Part shown: positions 15,603 through 24,622 of the stretch, one piece after another
How positions within the stretch are numbered: the first letter of the stretch is position 1
Layout of the letters: the number at the start of each line of letters is the position of its first letter
DNA from: Lachnospiraceae bacterium
GTDB lineage: Bacteria > Bacillota > Clostridia > Lachnospirales > Lachnospiraceae
Direction: 5' to 3'
Length of the DNA stretch: 37,511 nt
Assembly (NCBI GenBank): GCA_016286555.1
Contig: JAEETA010000025.1
Span: 1 to 37,511, forward strand
Program-made: the position numbers and the translations under genes
Notes under the pieces: generated by a model
Seen by the model: the letters and a program-made list of their open reading frames with translations, nothing else
Databases searched by the model: none
What the model was told of the DNA's origin: nothing

Positions 15603-18002
15603 TTAAGATACTCTCACATCAAAGCGGATCCGGACCTTGCTCCCCGATTCCGTACGCAGGATCAGGGCGGCATCTCCGGACTCACCTGTGGTTTTTACGT
15701 AAGTTCCTCCCATGCCTCCCTTGAGGGAGATCACGGAGGGACCGATGATCCGGATGGGACCTTCCGTCTCCAGGAAGACAGGCTCCTGGTAATAAACGAC
15801 GGTGTTGTCATATTCATCCTTCATCCGGATGCGGACGGCAGCCACATCGTAGGTGTCGTCTTCCTTCAAAATGGAGTGGTCCTCCCGGGCTTCCAGCCGG
15901 AGTCTTGTGGCAGGTGCCTTGGTCAGGGTCTTCACCACCTGACCGTCCTTCACGGCTTCGAAGCGGTAAACGGTGGCGGTGCCGCCCCAGTCCCCCACAT
16001 ATTTCTGGAAGAGGGGCACGGCATCCGACGGCTTTAAGCCGTGGAAGAGCATGAGCTTTGCCGCCGTGCGGAAGACTTTTCCGGGGAGATTCCCCACGCC
16101 CTTTAAGGCGGTCTGGTTCAGGATATACTTCACCATGTCGGCTTTTTCCTTCGACCAGCCTTCCGTTTCCCGGATGATGTCTCCAACAAAATCGTCAATG
16201 AGGATGGGACCGTGCTTCAGGAAGGTATACGGAGAATCTCCGGGATGATACTCCTTCAGCAGCCGGTCGTTTTTATACATACGGACGCTGTCCGCGTTGG
16301 AGAAGATCCAGGTCTCGCCCCGGTTACAGCCGGGGTGCTCGCCGATGTCCATGGTGGAGGAAATCTCCAGAACGGGTTCCTCCGATCCCTCACAGGCGTA
16401 GATGCATGCGGCCAGCTTGGGATTGCGGAACATGTCCATGACGCCGTGATAGCAGATTCGGTCGCCGCTGCCGAAATCCTTGTGGGTGTTGTAATCAAAC
16501 ATGCACCATCCAAAGGATCCAAGAATGTCCGTCTGCTCCGATACGGCATTCAGCACGTTGGCATGACGGATGGCATGCTCTCTGCGGTGCTCTTCCCAGT
16601 CGAAATTTTTGCAGGGATACATGTGACCGTTGTACTCCGAGATGAGGTAGGGCTTGGTACGGTCGGAAGTGACTTTCCGCTTGGGTTCGCAGCCCGGCGC
16701 CTTACCGTCATGAACAAAGTCATTGTAGGTATACACATCCTCCAGGAGGCTGCTCTTCTTATGAGCCCGCACGCCGCCGGTGGGGCGGGTGGGATCGAGG
16801 CGATGCGCCACTTCATTGGTCCTGCGGTAGAATTCGTCATCGTCCTTGGACTCGTTGATCCGGACACCCCAGAGGAAAATAGAGGGGTGGTTCCGGTACT
16901 GGAGGATCATTTCCTCCGTATTTTCCACGGCTCTGTCCTTCCAGTCGGCATCGCCGATGTGCTGCCAGCCGGGAATCTCGGTAAAGACCAGAAGGCCCAG
17001 GCGGTCGCACTCTTCCAGGAATGCGTGGGACTGAGGGTAATGAGAGGTGCGTACCGCATTGACGCCCAGCTCTTTTTTCAGGATCCGGGCATCCAGCCGC
17101 TGCATGGATGCGGGCATTGCATAGCCCACGTAAGGGTAGCTCTGATGGCGGTTCAGGCCGCGGATCTTGATGGGCTTGCCGTTGACGCGCATCTCCGTTT
17201 CCAGCATTTCGATGAAACGGAAGCCGTAGAGGATCTCCGAACAGTCAACGAGCTCATCGCCGCAGTAAAGCTCCGTCACCACGGTGTACAGGGCAGGCTC
17301 CTCGGGGCTCCAGAGACGAACCTTGGGAAGGGGCACTTCCAGGGTGGTCAGGCGGCCTTCTTTTCTGACATCAGTGTCAAGACGAAGTTCTGTCCGATCG
17401 TTCTCCGTGCACAGGTACTGCCGAAGGATACAGCCTTCCGCCGCCTCCGGGGACAGGGTGATAAGGGAACGCAGGCGGGGAGTCTTCACATCTCCCGCTG
17501 TCTGCAGGAACACATCCTCGATCCGGGCTTTTTCGCAGATCTCCAGGGTCACTTCCCGATAGATACCGCCGTAGGTCATATAATCAACCACGTAACCGAA
17601 GGGCGGGATGTTCAGATTCTCTCTGCTGTCCAGCTCCACGGAGATGATGTTGTCATCGCCGTAATGAAGTGCTTCCCCAATATCCACGGTAAAGGCGGTG
17701 TAGCCGCATTCGTGGGTGGCAACCTTACGGCTGTTCACGTAGACTACGGCCCTGTGGGCTGCACCGTGGAAGGTAAGGAGCACGCATTTTCCCTCCCAGG
17801 AGGGTTCTGCGTACAGATGTCTTCGATAGCCGCTGAGCATCTGATAGGCGGAGGCATCGAAATAGTTGAAGGGCGTCTCCTTCACCGTATGGGGAAGACG
17901 CACGGGGGTTAACCGGTCTTCCGGGTAGTCCGGCTGCTTCAGAGCCGCATCAAAGCTTTCCGTAAAAAGCCATCCGTCGTTCAGGTGCAACAGTTCTCTC
18001 AT
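15603..18002 (-). CDS. GH2-family glycoside hydrolase (beta-galactosidase type)
   Basis: This is a cytoplasmic hydrolase of a beta-linked sugar, 799 residues, with no signal peptide. The order is a jelly-roll sugar-binding domain (about 10-165), an immunoglobulin-like domain (165-265), a TIM barrel (about 270-560) and C-terminal beta domains. GLNRHQSYPY (282-291) and NAVRTSHYPQS (315-325) are the GH2 barrel motifs. The acid/base is Glu384 in WGVRINES, an unusual version of the common SLGNE. The nucleophile is Glu456 in YLISEYNG. Specificity (galactose, glucuronate or another sugar) cannot be read directly; the GH36 and GPH neighbours favour galactosides. It is the first structural gene, 27 nt after the TetR stop, with only a weak AGG-type ribosome binding site. 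Confidence 0.9.
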   Translation of the reverse strand: MRELLHLNDGWLFTESFDAALKQPDYPEDRLTPVRLPHTVKETPFNYFDASAYQMLSGYRRHLYAEPSWEGKCVLLTFHGAAHRAVVYVNSRKVATHECGYTAFTVDIGEALHYGDDNIISVELDSRENLNIPPFGYVVDYMTYGGIYREVTLEICEKARIEDVFLQTAGDVKTPRLRSLITLSPEAAEGCILRQYLCTENDRTELRLDTDVRKEGRLTTLEVPLPKVRLWSPEEPALYTVVTELYCGDELVDCSEILYGFRFIEMLETEMRVNGKPIKIRGLNRHQSYPYVGYAMPASMQRLDARILKKELGVNAVRTSHYPQSHAFLEECDRLGLLVFTEIPGWQHIGDADWKDRAVENTEEMILQYRNHPSIFLWGVRINESKDDDEFYRRTNEVAHRLDPTRPTGGVRAHKKSSLLEDVYTYNDFVHDGKAPGCEPKRKVTSDRTKPYLISEYNGHMYPCKNFDWEEHRREHAIRHANVLNAVSEQTDILGSFGWCMFDYNTHKDFGSGDRICYHGVMDMFRNPKLAACIYACEGSEEPVLEISSTMDIGEHPGCNRGETWIFSNADSVRMYKNDRLLKEYHPGDSPYTFLKHGPILIDDFVGDIIRETEGWSKEKADMVKYILNQTALKGVGNLPGKVFRTAAKLMLFHGLKPSDAVPLFQKYVGDWGGTATVYRFEAVKDGQVVKTLTKAPATRLRLEAREDHSILKEDDTYDVAAVRIRMKDEYDNTVVYYQEPVFLETEGPIRIIGPSVISLKGGMGGTYVKTTGESGDAALILRTESGSKVRIRFDVRVS

Positions 18003-18029
18003 GGATCCTAACCTCGCGAAATCGTTTAA

Positions 18030-18602
18030 TTAAACGGTGATTCCGTTTACCAGAATGTTTACTACTTCTTCCAGGCCTTCCCGATAGGTGAGATTATTTG
18101 CTTTCAGGATATCTCTCTGGAAGAACTGCTCCAGAGATGCCTCAAGCATCATTTTCAGAATGGGAATGGGGAACTTGCGGATCACGCCCTCCTCCATGCC
18201 CTGCTCCAGCAGTGCTATGGTGCCTTCCCAGTCGGTCTCCAGACGGTTCTGCAACTGCTCGTAGATCTTGGGGAATCGATCCCTCAGGATGGAAAGCTCT
18301 CTGAAATCAATGTTCTTGTAACCGTCAGGGATCACGCCCAGGATCTTGTGGATCTTGTCGATGGTGGAAAGGGAAGGATCCTCCAGAATCTTCTGCTCGC
18401 TTTTCTTGATGGAGTTGAACATGTAATCTACCAGGGTCAGCAGGAGCTCATCCTTCTCGCGAAATACGGTGTAGATGGTCTTCTTGCTCATGCCCAGGTG
18501 CCTTGCCAGGTCATCCATGGTAAAGTGGATGCCTTTTTCGCGATACACGGCGATGGTGCCTTCCAAAATAACTTCCTGCAATTCTTCTCTTCTAGAACTC
18601 AT
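18030..18602 (-). CDS. TetR-family transcriptional regulator
   Basis: This 190-residue regulator has an N-terminal helix-turn-helix (about 20-50: FTMDDLARHLGMSKKTIYTVF) and a helical ligand-binding domain typical in length for TetR. I chose ATG 18600-18602, which has AGGAGG five bases upstream, over an in-frame codon 13 residues earlier. It heads the operon with GH2, the GT-B-like protein, the symporter and GH36, so it probably represses itself and the operon until a metabolite binds. The inverted repeat at 18666-18682 is the best operator candidate. TetR repressors of sugar operons are less common than LacI or AraC types, which leaves room for a lipid or glycolipid ligand. Confidence 0.92.
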   Translation of the reverse strand: MSSRREELQEVILEGTIAVYREKGIHFTMDDLARHLGMSKKTIYTVFREKDELLLTLVDYMFNSIKKSEQKILEDPSLSTIDKIHKILGVIPDGYKNIDFRELSILRDRFPKIYEQLQNRLETDWEGTIALLEQGMEEGVIRKFPIPILKMMLEASLEQFFQRDILKANNLTYREGLEEVVNILVNGITV

Positions 18603-18665
18603 GGTTCCTCCTTTCCGAAACAGATAGGTGTCTCGTTGCAAAGCGCGGCTCTTCTTTGCCGCACT

Positions 18666-18682
18666 AGTTTCTTGTAGAAACT
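18666..18682. promoter_or_regulatory. Candidate TetR operator
   Basis: AGTTTC and GAAACT form a perfect 6-bp inverted repeat separated by TTGTA. It lies about 15-30 bp downstream of the predicted start of transcription, where a bound repressor would block elongation or clearance. Related GTTTC/GAAAC half-sites occur nearby at 18697-18703 and 18734-18738. Confidence 0.55.
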
Positions 18683-18703
18683 TGTTTTCGTTTTCCAGTT
18701 TCC

Positions 18704-18733
18704 ATTATAGAATACCGGGCCCATCTCTTTCAA
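18704..18733 (-). promoter_or_regulatory. Promoter of the TetR-galactoside operon
   Basis: On the minus strand TTGAAA (18728-18733) and a perfect TATAAT (18704-18709) are separated by 18 bp. Transcription would start near 18698. The leader to the tetR start codon is about 95 nt. Confidence 0.72.
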
Positions 18734-18739
18734 GAAACG

Positions 18740-18775
18740 AAATACCCAAAAATCGTTTCCGATTTTTGGGTATTT
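18740..18775 (-). terminator. Terminator after mfd
   Basis: A perfect 16-bp stem (18740-18755 with 18760-18775) has a 4-nt loop. Minus-strand readout ends in ATTTCGTTTC and the plus readout in TATTTTTAC, so it is bidirectional in shape. It lies 10 nt after the mfd stop and ends just before the -35 of the tetR promoter. Confidence 0.85.
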
Positions 18776-18784
18776 TTACAATAC

Positions 18785-21700
18785 TTAGTTTCCTTTGAGG
18801 ATCTGCATGTCCTCCAGAAGGTCCTCCGTCAGGTCCATGAGGAGTTCTGCGTCCTTTTCCGCCATGGCTTCCCGGGGGTAGCGATAGGAGAAGGAAGGAG
18901 GAACGGTGGCCGCGTTAAAGCTAAGGGCACCGCCTCTGCTCTGCACCAGCTTCGGGATGGCGTCCGTCAGGACTTTCGCATCCTTGCGGAAGGTGAAGGT
19001 GATCTCTCCGCCGCCGCCCTTGACCTCCGTCAGGTCCACCAGGTGGGCGCGTCTGCGCATGAGGGCGATCCGCAGCAGATTTCCCGCAGGAGCGGGGAGG
19101 CTGCCAAAGCGGTCCGTCAGTTCCTCCCGGAGGGCGTCCAGATCATCCGCCGTTTCCACGGAAGCAATGCGTTTGTACAGATCCAGTTTTTGTTCTTCGT
19201 TGATAATGTACTTCTGCGGCAGGAAGGCATCCACATCCAGGTTGATGACGGTACCGAAGTCCTCGGGGGGCTCGCCGCCTTTGAGCCTGGTGACCTCCGC
19301 ATTCAGCATTTTGCAATACAGATCGTAGCCCACGGCCTCCATGTGACCGTGCTGGGTCTTTCCCAGGAGGTTTCCCGCGCCGCGGATCTCCAGATCCCGC
19401 ATGGCGATGCGGTAGCCGCTGCCCAGGTCCGTAAACTCTCTGATGGCTTCCAGTCGCTTCTCCGCCACCTCCGTCAGGATCTTGTCCCTGTGATACATCA
19501 GGAAGGCGTAGGCGATGCGGTTGGATCTGCCCACACGGCCTCTGAGCTGATAGAGCTGGGACAGACCCATACGGTCGGATTCATGGATGATGAGGGTGTT
19601 GGCATTGGGAATGTCCATGCCGGTCTCGATGATGGTGGTACACACCAGCACATCGATGGAGCCGTCCACAAAGTCCACCATCACGTCCTCCAGCTCCCGT
19701 TCGCTCATCTGTCCGTGAGCGTAAGCCACGGTGGCATTGGGAACCATCTGCTGTATTTTTGCCGCCATATCGGCGATCATGTTCACTCTGTTAAAGAGGT
19801 AGTACACCTGTCCGCCCCGGGCCAGCTCTCTGGTGATGGCTTCCCGTACCAGCTCGTCGTCCTGCTCGCAGACAAAGGTCTGGATGGGAAGACGGTCCTC
19901 CGGAGGTTCTTCCAGCAGGCTCATGTCCCGGATCCCCACCAGACTCATGTGCAGGGTTCTGGGAATGGGGGTAGCGCTTAAGGTCAGGACATCGATGTTT
20001 TCCCGGAGTTTTTTGATCTTCTCCTTATGAGCCACGCCGAAGCGCTGCTCCTCGTCGATGACCAAAAGGCCCAGATCCTTGAACTCCACATCCTTGCTCA
20101 GCAGTCTGTGGGTGCCGATGACGATGTCCACGGCGCCGGACTTCAGTCCTGCGATGACGTCCCGCACTTCCTTTGCGGTGCGGAATCTGCTCAGGAGTTC
20201 CACCCGCACGGGATACTCGTGCATTCTCTGGATAAAGGTGGCGAAATGCTGCTGGGCCAGAATGGTGGTAGGCACCAGGTAAGCCACCTGCTTGTTTTCC
20301 TGAACGGCCTTGAAGGCTGCCCGCAGGGCAATCTCCGTCTTGCCGAATCCCACATCACCGCAGATGAGGCGGTCCATGGTGCGGTCGCTCTCCATGTCGG
20401 CCTTGGTCTCCCGGATGGCGGTGAGCTGATCCTCCGTCTCCTCATAGGGGAAGGTTTCCTCAAACTCCTGCTGCCAGGGGGTGTCGGGGCTGTAGGTGTA
20501 GCCCTTGGCCACTTCCCGCTTGGCGTAAAGCTCCACCAGGTCTCTGGCCACTTCCGCCACTGCGGCTTTTGTTTTGGTCTTGGTGCGCTCCCACTCCTTG
20601 GTGCCCAGACGGTTCAGCTTCGGAGGCTTGTCCGTGTCCGCGGAAGCGTATTTTTGCAGGGCATCCAGCTCCGTTGCCAGGGTATAGACGATGCCGCCCT
20701 CCCGGTATTCCAGCTTCACATAGTCCCGGATCATGTTGCCGGACTCGATCTTCTCGATGCCGGTATAGCGACCCAGACCGTAGGTCTCGTGGACCACGTA
20801 ATCTCCGGGATGGAGATCTTCCAGGGAGGAAATGTTGCTGCCCTTGTAGGTACTGTGCCTGCGGGTCTTCTTTTTCCGGCGCATGCCGAAAATGTCGTTG
20901 TCGGTGAGCATCAAAAACTGCAGCTGGGGATATTCGAAGCCCGCTGCCGCGTCGCCGTAGGAGATCAGCACTTCCCCGGGGACGAAGTCTCTGTCCTCCC
21001 GCTCAGAGTAGGCGCATGGCACTCCCAGGTCCCGCAGATCCTCCGCCATCCTGGCACCTCTGGTGCGGGAAGCGGTGAGGATCAGTACCTTATATTTTTT
21101 CTTTTCGTATTTCTTCAGATCCTCTGCCAGGCGCTCGAAGCTGCCCTGATAGGAGGGCGCGTTGTGGGTATCCAGAGCGATGCGGTAGGCGGGAGCAAAA
21201 TACCCGTCTCCGGTAGCCAGGGTACTCATGCACACCACGGGACAATGCTCCATGGCGGCTGCCACGGCTTCGCCGGTTTTTAACAGATCCATCTGACCCG
21301 GAAGGAGGTAGCCTTTGGACAGGCGGGAGGAAAAGCTCTCCCGGAACTCTGTCAGCACTGCCTCTGCGCTCTCCTTGCACCTTGCAGGATCTTCCACATA
21401 GAAACACACATCCTCGCCACGTCTTCTGCGGAGCCACTCCGGGAAGGTCATGAGATCCTCCTCCGGGAAGAAATAGCGAATGTAGCTGTCGATGCCCACC
21501 TGGCTGTGGAATTCCAGGGCATCCTCCCTAAGCTTTCTCGTAATGCCGGAGAGGCGGTGCGCTTCTTCTGTCTGAAATGCCTCCCGCAGTTTTTTCTCCT
21601 GAACCTTGCTCTCCTCGCAGATCTTCAGGATCCCGTCCTCGAAATCCTCACGGCTCAGGACGAATTCCGTAGCAGGAAAAATGCGGATGCTCTTCAGGGT

Positions 21701-22351
21701 ATCGATGGAACGCTGGGTGTAGGGATCGAAAATGCGGACGGAGTCCACCTCGTCTCCCCAGAGCTCGATACGGTAAGGGTTCTCCCTGGTCAGGTCGTAG
21801 ACATCGATGATATCACCTCTGCGGGCAAACTGTCCCGGCTCCTCCGCCTGGGGTACCCGGGTGTAGCCCAGGTCCACCAGCTTTGCCGCCAGTTCTCCGG
21901 GATCCAGGGTATCTCCCTGTTTGATCTCCACGTCAAAAAGCTCCGGGGCGGCATCGCTCTGGAGTGTCATCAGTGCTGCGTAATAGGTGATCACCGTCAC
22001 CCGTTCCTTCTCAATCACACTGCGGAAGGTACGTACGCGCTCACCGGTGAGCTGGGAGCCGTGGATGTCCGCCTGGTAGAAGATCAGGTCCTTTCCCGGG
22101 AAAAAACAGACATCTCTGTCATAAAAGCGGTACTCCTCCAGGATCTCTCTGGCCCGGAGCTCGTCCGCCGCAACGATGACATTACAGCCTCTGCAGTCGG
22201 AAAGCCCCGCAATGAGATGGAGTTTCTGCGCATCCACACAACCGGTAAGGCCGATGGTCCCCATGGGATTCACCAGGCTCTTCCCGCCGATGATCTCACG
22301 CATTTTGTTGTAATCGGTCAGCCGCTCAAGGGGCTGCAGTAGTGCTTTCAT
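18785..22351 (-). CDS. mfd: Transcription-repair coupling factor Mfd
   Basis: This 1188-residue DNA translocase removes RNA polymerase stalled at DNA damage and recruits UvrA. The N-terminal third is the degenerate UvrB-like module. [20 protein letters not shown] begins the CarD-like RNA polymerase interaction domain at about residue 505. The RecG-like helicase follows, with Walker [12 protein letters not shown], the DEEQRFGV box and SATPIPRTL, then the second helicase lobe ([26 protein letters not shown]) and the TRCF C-terminal domain. The length is normal. Its start overlaps the end of pth by 26 nt, so the two are probably translated together. Confidence 0.97.
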   Translation of the reverse strand: MKALLQPLERLTDYNKMREIIGGKSLVNPMGTIGLTGCVDAQKLHLIAGLSDCRGCNVIVAADELRAREILEEYRFYDRDVCFFPGKDLIFYQADIHGSQLTGERVRTFRSVIEKERVTVITYYAALMTLQSDAAPELFDVEIKQGDTLDPGELAAKLVDLGYTRVPQAEEPGQFARRGDIIDVYDLTRENPYRIELWGDEVDSVRIFDPYTQRSIDTLKSIRIFPATEFVLSREDFEDGILKICEESKVQEKKLREAFQTEEAHRLSGITRKLREDALEFHSQVGIDSYIRYFFPEEDLMTFPEWLRRRRGEDVCFYVEDPARCKESAEAVLTEFRESFSSRLSKGYLLPGQMDLLKTGEAVAAAMEHCPVVCMSTLATGDGYFAPAYRIALDTHNAPSYQGSFERLAEDLKKYEKKKYKVLILTASRTRGARMAEDLRDLGVPCAYSEREDRDFVPGEVLISYGDAAAGFEYPQLQFLMLTDNDIFGMRRKKKTRRHSTYKGSNISSLEDLHPGDYVVHETYGLGRYTGIEKIESGNMIRDYVKLEYREGGIVYTLATELDALQKYASADTDKPPKLNRLGTKEWERTKTKTKAAVAEVARDLVELYAKREVAKGYTYSPDTPWQQEFEETFPYEETEDQLTAIRETKADMESDRTMDRLICGDVGFGKTEIALRAAFKAVQENKQVAYLVPTTILAQQHFATFIQRMHEYPVRVELLSRFRTAKEVRDVIAGLKSGAVDIVIGTHRLLSKDVEFKDLGLLVIDEEQRFGVAHKEKIKKLRENIDVLTLSATPIPRTLHMSLVGIRDMSLLEEPPEDRLPIQTFVCEQDDELVREAITRELARGGQVYYLFNRVNMIADMAAKIQQMVPNATVAYAHGQMSERELEDVMVDFVDGSIDVLVCTTIIETGMDIPNANTLIIHESDRMGLSQLYQLRGRVGRSNRIAYAFLMYHRDKILTEVAEKRLEAIREFTDLGSGYRIAMRDLEIRGAGNLLGKTQHGHMEAVGYDLYCKMLNAEVTRLKGGEPPEDFGTVINLDVDAFLPQKYIINEEQKLDLYKRIASVETADDLDALREELTDRFGSLPAPAGNLLRIALMRRRAHLVDLTEVKGGGGEITFTFRKDAKVLTDAIPKLVQSRGGALSFNAATVPPSFSYRYPREAMAEKDAELLMDLTEDLLEDMQILKGN

Positions 22352-22973
22352 TCTGTGATCCGCCTTTTCGGTTGTACAGGTTCATGGCTTCGTCGGGACC
22401 TTTTTCGATGATGCAAAGGGCTGCATCCCGGGCCAGATCCATGGCCTCCTCCAGGAGCTTCCGGTCTCCGGCATCGGGCCGGCCCAGCACATGGCCCACC
22501 AGGTCTCCCTTGCCGCAGTCTCCCACGCCGACGCGGACTCTTGCAAAGGCATCCGTCCCCAGGCACTGGATGATGTTTTTCAGGCCGTTGTGGCCGCCGG
22601 CACTGCCCTTTTTCCGCACCCGGATATTTCCCACGGGCAGGGCGATGTCATCGGAGATGACAATGATCCTCTCCGGCTCGATGCGGTAGTAGGCCGCCAG
22701 GGCGCCGATGCTCTCACCGCTGAGGTTCATGTAGGTCTGGGGCTTTACCAGGAGGATCTTCTCTCCCTGATATACGCCGGTGCCCACCTTGGCCCGGAGC
22801 TTGGTGCTGAAGGAACTTACCCCCAGTTGATCCGCAATGCGGTCCAGGGTGTCAAATCCCACGTTATGTCTGGTGTGTTCGTATTCTTTGCCCGGATTCC
22901 CCAGGCCTGCGATCATGATCATGTGTTCTTCCTTTTTCGGTTTAATCAGCTTCTGAAACAGCCTGCGAAACAT
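22326..22973 (-). CDS. pth: Peptidyl-tRNA hydrolase
   Basis: This enzyme releases tRNA from dropped-off peptidyl-tRNAs. Family motifs are GLGNPGKEYEHTRHNVGFD with the catalytic His, KPQTYMNLSG, VISDDIALPVG and GSAGGHNGLKNI. Three starts are possible. ATG 22971-22973 (used here, 215 residues) has GGAGG five bases upstream. ATG 22920-22922 gives the classical MIMIAGLGNPG start behind AAGGAAG. ATG 23001-23003 borrows the 3' arm of the spoVG terminator as its ribosome site and is least likely. The gene sits between spoVG and mfd, as in a shortened form of the Bacillus spoVG-pth-mfd region. Confidence 0.95.
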   Translation of the reverse strand: MFRRLFQKLIKPKKEEHMIMIAGLGNPGKEYEHTRHNVGFDTLDRIADQLGVSSFSTKLRAKVGTGVYQGEKILLVKPQTYMNLSGESIGALAAYYRIEPERIIVISDDIALPVGNIRVRKKGSAGGHNGLKNIIQCLGTDAFARVRVGVGDCGKGDLVGHVLGRPDAGDRKLLEEAMDLARDAALCIIEKGPDEAMNLYNRKGGSQNESTTAAP

Positions 22974-23003
22974 GGGATCCTCCGGCGGAAAAAATTTTGA
23001 CAT

Positions 23004-23040
23004 AGAAAAAGCCCTCCGTAAGGTTACCTCACGGAGGTTT
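23004..23040 (-). terminator. Terminator-like hairpin between spoVG and pth
   Basis: On the minus strand CCTCCGT (23031-23037) pairs with ACGGAGG (23013-23019), with partial AGGT/ACCT pairing inside, followed by GCTTTTTC. It would end or attenuate the spoVG transcript before pth. No separate pth promoter is obvious, so read-through is likely. Confidence 0.7.
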
Positions 23041-23067
23041 TCTCCTTTTTGTATGAGACCAAACTTC

Positions 23068-23334
23068 TTACTCTTCAGTCTCGGAAGCTTCTTCGTAAGC
23101 CTTCAGAACGGTGGTCTGAATCCTCTCACGAGTGCTGCTCTGGATGGGATGCGCGATATCGCGGTATTCACCGTCGCCCGTTTTCTTGCTGGGCATAGCG
23201 ATGAAGAGTCCCTTCTCTCCCTCGATGATCTTGATGTCATGCACCACGAATTCATCGTCCAGAGTGATGGACGCTACAGCACGCAATTTTCCTTCTGCGG
23301 TCAGCTTCCTTACACGTACGTCTGTGATCTGCAT
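23068..23334 (-). CDS. spoVG: Septation/sporulation regulator SpoVG
   Basis: This is a small DNA/RNA-binding regulator of 88 residues, the normal length for the family. The N-terminus [11 protein letters not shown], the central [13 protein letters not shown], and [23 protein letters not shown] are diagnostic. In Bacillus it affects asymmetric septation; in many non-sporulating Firmicutes it is a general regulator, so it does not prove sporulation here. GAGGGGG lies nine bases before ATG 23332-23334. It lies 118 nt downstream of glgD. Confidence 0.96.
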   Translation of the reverse strand: MQITDVRVRKLTAEGKLRAVASITLDDEFVVHDIKIIEGEKGLFIAMPSKKTGDGEYRDIAHPIQSSTRERIQTTVLKAYEEASETEE

Positions 23335-23373
23335 AGTTTTTGTCCCCCTCGCTGTAAATTGAGCCCGACATTC

Positions 23374-23413
23374 ATTCGGAACCCGGTATTACCCTCCTAT
23401 GCAGGATAATACC
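23374..23413 (-). promoter_or_regulatory. Inverted repeat and sigma-H-like promoter before spoVG
   Basis: On the minus strand AGGA (23395-23398) and GAAT (23374-23377) are 17 bp apart, the spacing of sigma-H promoters. The flanking bases fit the consensus only partly. The same region holds an 11-bp inverted repeat (23385-23395 with 23403-23413, one GU pair, 7-nt loop) with no U-tract. It may be an operator, or a weak end to the glgCD message. Bacillus spoVG is a classic sigma-H gene, which is why the match is worth recording. Confidence 0.35.
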
Positions 23414-23452
23414 CGCTTCCTCATGGCTGATTTCACGGGGGCGGACCTTCAC

Positions 23453-24571
23453 TCACAGAACGTAACGTTCGTTCCGTTCCACAACGATCCTGATACCGTC
23501 ATCACTCTGGTAGTAGGAGCCGCCACGGATGGTGCTGTGACTCTCGACGATACAGTTCTCGATGGTGGTGTTGTCTCCGATGTATACATCATTCAAAATA
23601 ATGCAATTTCGGATCACACAATTGTTCCCTATGTAACTGGCCTTAAATACCACAGAATCCTCAACAACCCCGTTCACGATACATCCGCTGGAAATGAGGC
23701 TGTTACGAATCCTTGCACCTGGATTGTACTTTGCCGGAGGCAAATCGTCAACCTTTGAATAAATATTCGGGTACTCTTTGAAGAAATAACTTCTGACCTC
23801 GGGCTTCAAAAAGTCCATATTGGTGCGGAAGAAATCCTCGATGGATGCGATATTTTCCCAGTAATCCGTGATCTTGTACCCGTAGATGCGCTTCACGTCC
23901 TTGTAGCGGATCAGAATGTCCCGAACGAAATCGTAACGATCCTCCTCGGCGCATTTTTCCACCATCTCGATGAGCATACGGCGGCGGATCACATAGATAC
24001 CGCAGGAAATGGTATTGGTCTTGGGCTTTAAGGGCTTCTCCTCCAGATCGATGATCCGGGAGTCCTCGTTCATGGAGACGGTGCCGTACCTGCTGAGGTC
24101 CGCATTCTCCGGCATATCTCTGCAGACCACGGTGATGTCCGCCTTTTTCTCGATGTGGTATTCCAGGATCTTGTTAAAGTCCATCTTGTAGACACAGTCG
24201 CCGGATGCGATGACCACATAGGGCTCGTGACTGCTCTTCAGGAAGGACAGGTTCTGGTAGAGGGAATCTGCGGTTCCGCGATACCAGCTGCTGTTGTCAT
24301 TGGTCATGGCAGGAGTCATGACATAGAGTCCGCCCTGCTTACGACCAAAATCCCACCACTTGGAAGAGTTCAGATGGGTGTTCAGGCTCCCGGCGTTAAA
24401 CTGGGTAAAGACCGCCACCTTCTGAATGTGGGAATTGGACATATTGCTCAATGTGAAATCAATGCTGCGATAGCTCCCCGCGATGGGCATGGCACATACG
24501 GCCCTCTTCTGAGAAAGCTGGCCCATACGATGATTGTTTCCGCCTGCCAAAATGATTCCGATCGCTCTCAT
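23453..24571 (-). CDS. glgD: GlgD, regulatory subunit of glucose-1-phosphate adenylyltransferase
   Basis: This is the 372-residue partner of GlgC in ADP-glucose synthesis for glycogen. The nucleotidyltransferase loop is degenerate, reading ILAGGNNHRMGQLSQ in place of the GGxGxRL loop of active enzymes. That is usual for GlgD, which in Firmicutes modulates GlgC. The SIDFTLSNMSNS stretch and a C-terminal left-handed beta-helix of hexapeptide repeats (from about residue 285: NSLISSGCIVNGVVEDSVV) support the call. GGAGG lies six bases before ATG 24569-24571. It follows glgC by 51 nt and is surely co-transcribed. Confidence 0.94.
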   Translation of the reverse strand: MRAIGIILAGGNNHRMGQLSQKRAVCAMPIAGSYRSIDFTLSNMSNSHIQKVAVFTQFNAGSLNTHLNSSKWWDFGRKQGGLYVMTPAMTNDNSSWYRGTADSLYQNLSFLKSSHEPYVVIASGDCVYKMDFNKILEYHIEKKADITVVCRDMPENADLSRYGTVSMNEDSRIIDLEEKPLKPKTNTISCGIYVIRRRMLIEMVEKCAEEDRYDFVRDILIRYKDVKRIYGYKITDYWENIASIEDFFRTNMDFLKPEVRSYFFKEYPNIYSKVDDLPPAKYNPGARIRNSLISSGCIVNGVVEDSVVFKASYIGNNCVIRNCIILNDVYIGDNTTIENCIVESHSTIRGGSYYQSDDGIRIVVERNERYVL

Positions 24572-24622
24572 AAGTTACCTCCGGATTTACCGTTTTTCTC
24601 TGTCCCTCGGGTGAGAACAGGG

